Assembly (NCBI GenBank): GCA_002633025.1
Contig: NMRB01000316.1
Location: 298,711 to 362,710, forward strand
Direction: 5' to 3'
DNA: 64,000 nt
From: Notospermus geniculatus
Lineage: Eukaryota > Nemertea > Pilidiophora > Heteronemertea > Lineidae
How positions within the stretch are numbered: the stretch's first letter is position 1; each line of letters starts with the position of its first letter. Below the pieces are notes generated by a model. The model saw nothing but the letters and a program-made list of their open reading frames with translations. It made no database searches and was not told where the DNA came from. The position numbers were made by a program, and so were the translations under genes. Positions 59,901-64,000 of this stretch are shown in pieces.

Positions 59901-62900
59901 ATTTTTCATTGTATTGGTTACTTGATTTGAAAATTTTCAGCACAAGTCTCAATAGATGTCTTGTAAAATGTAAAGATGCTTCTCCAGGGGAAGTTTTCTT
60001 GTGCAAGTTGGCTGTCTTTTGGTAACTTGGCCCTAGGAAACTATGGGCAGTTGCTTGTGTCATTGCCATTGTTCAAGGTGAAAGCTGCAAGGACACCAAC
60101 AATGGTGATAAGCCTAGTGAGCCTAATTGCACGAGAAAACTTACATAGAAAAAGTGCCTTTAGAATAGACTCTATCACTCCAAAAGAGTGCAGCACCTGA
60201 TGGGTCAGCGTCATGACGTCCCGCACATCATTTNACCTTTATGTGCATGTGAAGTTACGGCCCGATCGGACATCCAATATGGCCGCCAGGTGGCATAACC
60301 CAAAAATCATCAAAGTCTTTTCTGGGAATGACTTGACCCAGATTGCTCATACGGTAACTGATATGTACCTCCCTCTGTCATTAGACTACATGTATTATGT
60401 CCAACCCAGTGAGCACATGGTCCATGGACCATTTTTTTGCTGGAGATATTTGTTCAGCAGGTGGCAGGAGCAGTTAATGTTATTTTTTTATTTGTTTATA
60501 ATCTGGTTCAATTCATCTATTTCTATATTCAGTTTTTTTCTTTTTGTTTTTCATTTACCTCCTAGTGCTTACGTATCCTCTTTCTTTCCGAGTGGTATTG
60601 GTGTTAGGTTCCCAAATTGAAGTGTGTGCCTGTATTTTGGGTTCTTAGAAAGAATGCATCCCGGTGGAATCAAAAGCTGATGCTTAGCCAATAAGACTGT
60701 CATCGGTGTTTGCCCACCCTGCATGCCGTCTGCTCAACTTTGTGGTCAGAATGTGGTCGAAGGGTATACAGTCGTTTTTAGGTGTTTTGACCAACTTGTC
60801 TGCTCAGCTTGGAGGTCAGGGAGTGTTTAGGTCTTCCCAAAAAATTCATCCTGAAGTAAAGGGTTAATATGACCAAGCAATATCCTGTATGACAAAAATG
60901 ATGCATTTGCCATAAAATAGCAAATATGCTTTTGAATGATCCTTTGATCTCATGCTTCCAGTCATGCATCACCAAGCAGCATTGTTTAGAAATTGTTACG
61001 TGAAAATCAATTTGCAAGTGCACTATCAATGTGGACAGTGTATTGAACAGAACGGGATGGCGGAATATGGATAGTGTTAATGCATAATTCATGTAATTGC
61101 TCAATAAATACCATTAAATGATTAAAAAAATCTCGTTTCTATGCTTTCAAATGCAGTGATGCATGACCAGAGAATTGCCATATATGGTATACATCGAACA
61201 TTTGTATTGAGATTTTTGTATTAAATTTTTTACCGTACCATGAAAATTTACCAGAATTGCCAAAAATATCAGGATTTGGGGTCAGAATCTCTTGACTTTG
61301 GTGTCCTGAATCAGCCAATGCCTTTAGAAAGTAGCAACCATTAAAAATCAGGTTACAAGTCTACAGGACTACCTTCCAACTGGACCTTGCTCATTGCAGG
61401 TGACCACCCAGGCCCCCGAAACCACCCCACCCCCGCCTGAGCCCGTTGACGTGCCTCCCACAGATCATGATGACCGTGACGATTATCATGATGACGATGA
61501 CGAGGAGTCGTTAGAGGTATAGGGTTTAGTTATAGCATATCCCAATACACCCAGGGCTTCAGATAGGCTTGAATTTTTCAAGCAGAATATTCCCTTGTTA
61601 AGTGCTGTGTATTATCTTGGAGGAATCCCTCCAAGGTATTATAAAGACTACTGGTACCGTAGTTCGAATGGTTTGGTTGCTGAGAAATTAGTAGTACATG
61701 TATGTAGGGCACTTTTTCCTTTGAGATTGGTAAATTTTGCCAATACCGGTACTCATCTATCTGTCAACTTGCAGGCAGGATTTTCTGCACCCGTTCACCC
61801 CATAGAATTGAAAAAAACTCATATACTGGGTACCTATCTGAAGCCCTGTTCCCGCATGTGCCTCGAACAGACACTAGTAACAGAAATTGCTGACCAGTTT
61901 ATGCCTCATAGAACTACGTGATTTTGCACATGGTTAGAACCTAGTGTACTCCTTCCTAATAGCCTGTTTTATTTGTCTTGTTTATGCATTACCCTGTTGG
62001 TCACATGTGATGGTGACCACTCACAAAAGGATGTCACGCTTCTATAACCTGCACAGAATCTAATTTAATTAATTTGGTATAAAATATTTATGATCAAATT
62101 AAATTGCTTTTAGACAGGCACGGCAATCAGTGCTGCTTTTACATGTACATGTATATAAATTGCAAACTTGGATGGCTAAGTTGGTGTAGTGTCAACATCT
62201 GCACCTGCAGTCAAATGAGGTTGCGGATTTGAACCGTGGCTCTGTGTTGTAGAGACAGTGATTTATTTCCACCTCAAAAAATAACCTACGGTAAATTTCC
62301 TCTCCTTCCGTGAAATGGACACGATCCTTGTAAACCCTGTGTGTGTGACTTTGTGTTTGTGCTTTCCTGTGAACATAACATGTCTCTGTATTATTTCTTT
62401 TCCTAACTGCTACTGCCCCAGCTATGACACCAATTATCAAGTTTCAATTTCAGCGGGGCTTGAAGTAGGCAACAAGACGACCTCTTACATGCCTATTTAG
62501 ACTGGTGCTGTTGTGGCTTGATGTAGTTCATGCAGATCTCAAACACTGTCATAGGACTTGCGACTAATGCTGTCATGACGTGATGCCATAGTTATTGCTG
62601 ATCTCAAACCCTGTAGAACTGTAGACTGATGCTATCAGGGCTTGATGCCATAGTTCTTGCAGATCTCAACTCTGTAGGACTTTCGACAAATACTGTCACG
62701 GGTGATGATGTAGTTCTTGTAGATCTCAAACCCTGTAGGACTTTAGAGTACCCGGTAGACATGCTGTGATAGCTTGATGTAGTTCTTGCAGATCTCAAAT
62801 GATGTGGGACTTGAGCAATGTTATTGTGAGCTTCATGTACATGTAGTTCTCCTGTAGGACTATAGCTTTATGCTTTTGTGGTGTCACCATGATGCCTCAG

Positions 62901-63986
62901 TTCTTGCAGGTTCGGCACTCTGTTGGATATCAGACTGATGCTGTTGTCGTGGCTTCGTGCAGAGTCTAAACCCTGTAGGATTTTAGACCAATCTTTGTTA
63001 TTTAATGTAACGTCATATCAAAAATAGATAAGAGACGACTGTCTTATCTATTTTTGGTAGTAGTTCATTCCACTGTATGATGTTTTCTACCGTTTGTTGT
63101 CTTTATGTTTCAGGAGGAAGAGATGAAGCCCAGTATGCCAGAAGATAAACCAAAGGAGCTGGGCATGCCTGAATATGACGATGCTACAAAAGCTTTAATT
63201 GAAGGTAAATTGTTGTTCGAGGGTTGAAAATACGTATTTTGGCTAGCAGTTAGTGGACCTTTGTCCTCCTAATGTCCACTGTAGAGAAGTTGTATATGTG
63301 TGGATTGTAGGGGGACCACGACGGGCATTTACCTATAGACCTACATGTAGGCGTATACCTCACTAGTACAGTCTATTGTGGTCTGTGTAAAGGTCCAGCC
63401 AGATGTCAGGAGGGCGAAAATCCAACAAAACCAGCTCCAGGTTGGTCTTGTGTTCGGGACTGTTGTGAGTGCATTTGAGCCGTTACCTGTAACGCCTGAT
63501 GTCAGCTATCTCTCTAGTTCTATAAACAGCTCCAGACAGCTCACATCCGTCCACCTCTCTTGTTTCAGCTGCTGATAAGGCTAGAGAAGCTCATTCTGAG
63601 GTCGAAAAAAGAGTCGACGAAATAAAGAAAGATTTAAAGTGAGTTTAACTCCATGTTGTGGAAGTATATGCCAGTAATTCCTGTCACTTGGAAAAAGCGT
63701 TCCCTCTTACAACCATTGGCAATTTCATAAATTCACCTACCTAATCCTGAAGTATTACAGAAAGCCTGTCACATAGGTATCGTTCTCATTTTGATAAGAG
63801 TTATGTACTTCTCCCTTCCAGTCACATACAGAAAATAATGGAGACTGACTTTGGCCCTCAAAATCAATTTTATCCCCTGAAGGACCAGTGTTTTGAATAT
63901 ACTGATAGAGAATATATCTACAAGTTGTGTCCATATGACCGGGCATCGCAGCGACCTAAGAATGGTGGAGGAGAAACCAGTCTTGG
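53975..63986 (+). CDS. PRKCSH: PRKCSH, glucosidase II beta subunit (both ends missing)
   Basis: Exons 53975-54070, 54584-54641, 54989-55106, 55342-55405, 55848-55913, 56560-56644, then either 58148-58226 or 58769-58847, then 59120-59236, 61400-61516, 63114-63204, 63569-63638, 63822-63986; all phases agree. In order: the end of one LDLa repeat and a second one ([20 protein letters not shown], then [12 protein letters not shown]), a coiled coil ([12 protein letters not shown]..., KEKHRKAW), an EF-hand pair, WPNIKQIY, an acidic Pro/Asp/Glu linker, a second coil, and the start of the MRH lectin domain ([26 protein letters not shown]). The protein is the non-catalytic ER-lumen subunit that holds and guides glucosidase II on N-glycans; the MRH domain binds mannose. 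The ER-retention tail lies outside the window. 5' exons are probably in the gap. Confidence 0.92.
54745..54895. repeat. G-rich interspersed repeat in intron
   Basis: 'aggggggcagaagcctctct' is repeated with change as 'agggggggcagaagacctct' and later 'agggggggcaactgccctgc'. It looks like a common dispersed element; a related stretch with a single N (55593) in a G run is at 55555-55675. Confidence 0.4.
56064..56190. mobile_element. MITE with ~35-bp terminal inverted repeats
   Basis: Left TCAAGTAGAGTATAGCGGAC and right 'GTCCACTATACTCTACTTGA' differ by one base; the pairing extends through 'caagccatgggaagtg'/'cacttcccatggcttg'. 127 bp, in a PRKCSH intron. Confidence 0.85.
56232..56442. mobile_element. 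MITE with TACTGTAAACCGTGAAATTT termini
   Basis: The right end 'gaaaatttcacagtttacag' + 'ta' is the near reverse complement of the left. The inside is full of 'cgcgaa'/'ttcgcg' words. 211 bp, in a PRKCSH intron, directly after the previous MITE. Confidence 0.85.
56945..57073 (+). mobile_element. tRNA-derived SINE-like copy
   Basis: 'cctgtcacctcagagatgcc' + 'gggttcaattcc' resembles a pol III B box, followed by 'ctctggtttcctcctacatt'. Same block order as the minus-strand copies at 25430 and 26828. It is cut on the right by the MITE at 57074. Confidence 0.55.
57074..57311. mobile_element. MITE with ~54-bp terminal inverted repeats
   Basis: It begins CAGGGATTGACATAAGCCGA and ends 'cttatgtcaaaccctg'. 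The arms pair for ~54 bp through 'ccaaaacacccttgctggcc' and its complement with few mismatches. 238 bp, in a PRKCSH intron. Confidence 0.88.
58148..58226 (+). CDS. PRKCSH: PRKCSH EF-hand exon, version A
   Basis: A 79-nt exon (ttggttgcag|T ... AAG|GTATTA) with one base completing the split codon from 56644 (TT|T, Phe), then [20 protein letters not shown] and TLQEAK, ending in phase 0. It supplies the second half of EF loop 1 (DANTDNFVSGEE across the join) and all of loop 2 ([12 protein letters not shown]: acidic or Gly at 1, 3, 5, 6 and 12). It aligns residue for residue with version B and with the single vertebrate sequence. Confidence 0.85.
58769..58847 (+). CDS. PRKCSH: PRKCSH EF-hand exon, version B
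   Basis: A 79-nt exon (cgctctttccag|A ... AAG|GTAGTC) with the same entry and exit phase as version A (TT|A, Leu), coding [20 protein letters not shown] and NEEEAK. Loop 1 becomes DANTDNLVSVDE and loop 2 [12 protein letters not shown], which is a canonical calcium loop. Its acceptor has the better pyrimidine tract. Use of both A and B would add 79 nt and break the frame, so they must be alternatives. Confidence 0.85.
60235..60445. mobile_element. Right-end copy of the large repeat at 15104
   Basis: From a single N (60234) the text 'acctttatgtgcatgtgaag' through 'catccaatatggccgccagg' to 'gtgagcacatggtccatgga' matches 15844-16180 closely. Only one internal unit and the end are present. Confidence 0.75.
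62165..62300 (+). mobile_element. tRNA-derived SINE-like head
   Basis: 'tggctaagttggtgtagtgt' resembles a pol III A box and 'ggatttgaacc', ~45 bp later, a B box, as in a tRNA. There is no acceptor stem pairing, so it is not a working tRNA gene. The tail is unclear. Confidence 0.5.
62502..63000. repeat. ~70-bp minisatellite, about seven units
   Basis: Units share 'gatgtagttcttgcagatct' and 'caaaccctgtaggactttag' with 'actgatgctgt'. They are diverged 10-25 % by eye and lie in the PRKCSH intron 61517-63113. Confidence 0.75.
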
Positions 63987-64000
63987 GTAAGTTCCGAGGC

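Noticed and set aside
62165-62240. Functional tRNA gene
   Set aside because: A- and B-box-like words are present but no acceptor stem, anticodon arm or terminator can be formed.

Overview
The window is a piece of draft nuclear genome from an invertebrate animal. The genes have many introns with GT/AG boundaries, introns are packed with small inverted-repeat (MITE-like) elements, tRNA-derived SINE-like pieces and minisatellites, and there are two long N gaps (31582-32000 and 52369-53366) and five isolated single Ns, at least two of which look like contig joins. The vertebrate-like DOT1L, KAT14 and PRKCSH, two THAP domains and the abundance of aggcct, acatgta and ccggta words suggest a marine deuterostome such as an echinoderm or hemichordate, but a lophotrochozoan cannot be excluded. 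The phylum call is inference.

Layout. (1) 297-6253 (+): the last eight visible coding exons of DOT1L, the histone H3K79 methyltransferase, covering the basic nucleosome-binding stretch and coiled coils; the catalytic domain lies upstream of the window. (2) 6254-18240: a gene-poor stretch with minisatellites, MITEs and a large repeat made of ~120-bp internal units. (3) 18241-18894: a doubtful, frame-broken coding fragment. (4) 21102-28755 (-): a complete 14-exon KAT14 (ATAC-complex acetyltransferase subunit), 751 codons with every junction in phase. One exon and its surroundings appear twice because of a probable assembly duplication ending at a single N. (5) 28756-30932: a head-to-head intergenic region with a near-perfect 333-bp-arm palindrome and CRE, E-box and YY1 motifs. 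(6) 30933-49419 (+): an unusual locus. Four 5' exons encode two THAP domains and an acidic linker with six SUMO-consensus sites and end in phase 1. Downstream lie four paralogous C2H2 zinc-finger terminal exons, each with its own acceptor, the same phase and its own stop, plus one unrelated phase-1 terminal exon and its decayed copies. The simplest reading is one gene with alternative 3' terminal exons, giving one constant THAP/SUMO module with interchangeable DNA-binding tails, like the lola or mod(mdg4) arrangement in flies. (7) 49420-53974: foldback elements, a ~210-bp satellite and a gap that probably hides the first PRKCSH exons. (8) 53975-63986 (+): PRKCSH, the glucosidase II beta subunit, running off the right edge. 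It carries two tandem 79-nt exons encoding alternative versions of its EF-hand pair, which can only be used one at a time.

The two best candidates for undescribed biology are the mutually exclusive EF-hand exons in PRKCSH and the THAP/zinc-finger terminal-exon array. DOT1L, KAT14 and the THAP/ZF locus are all chromatin or transcription genes, but no joint function can be read from the sequence.
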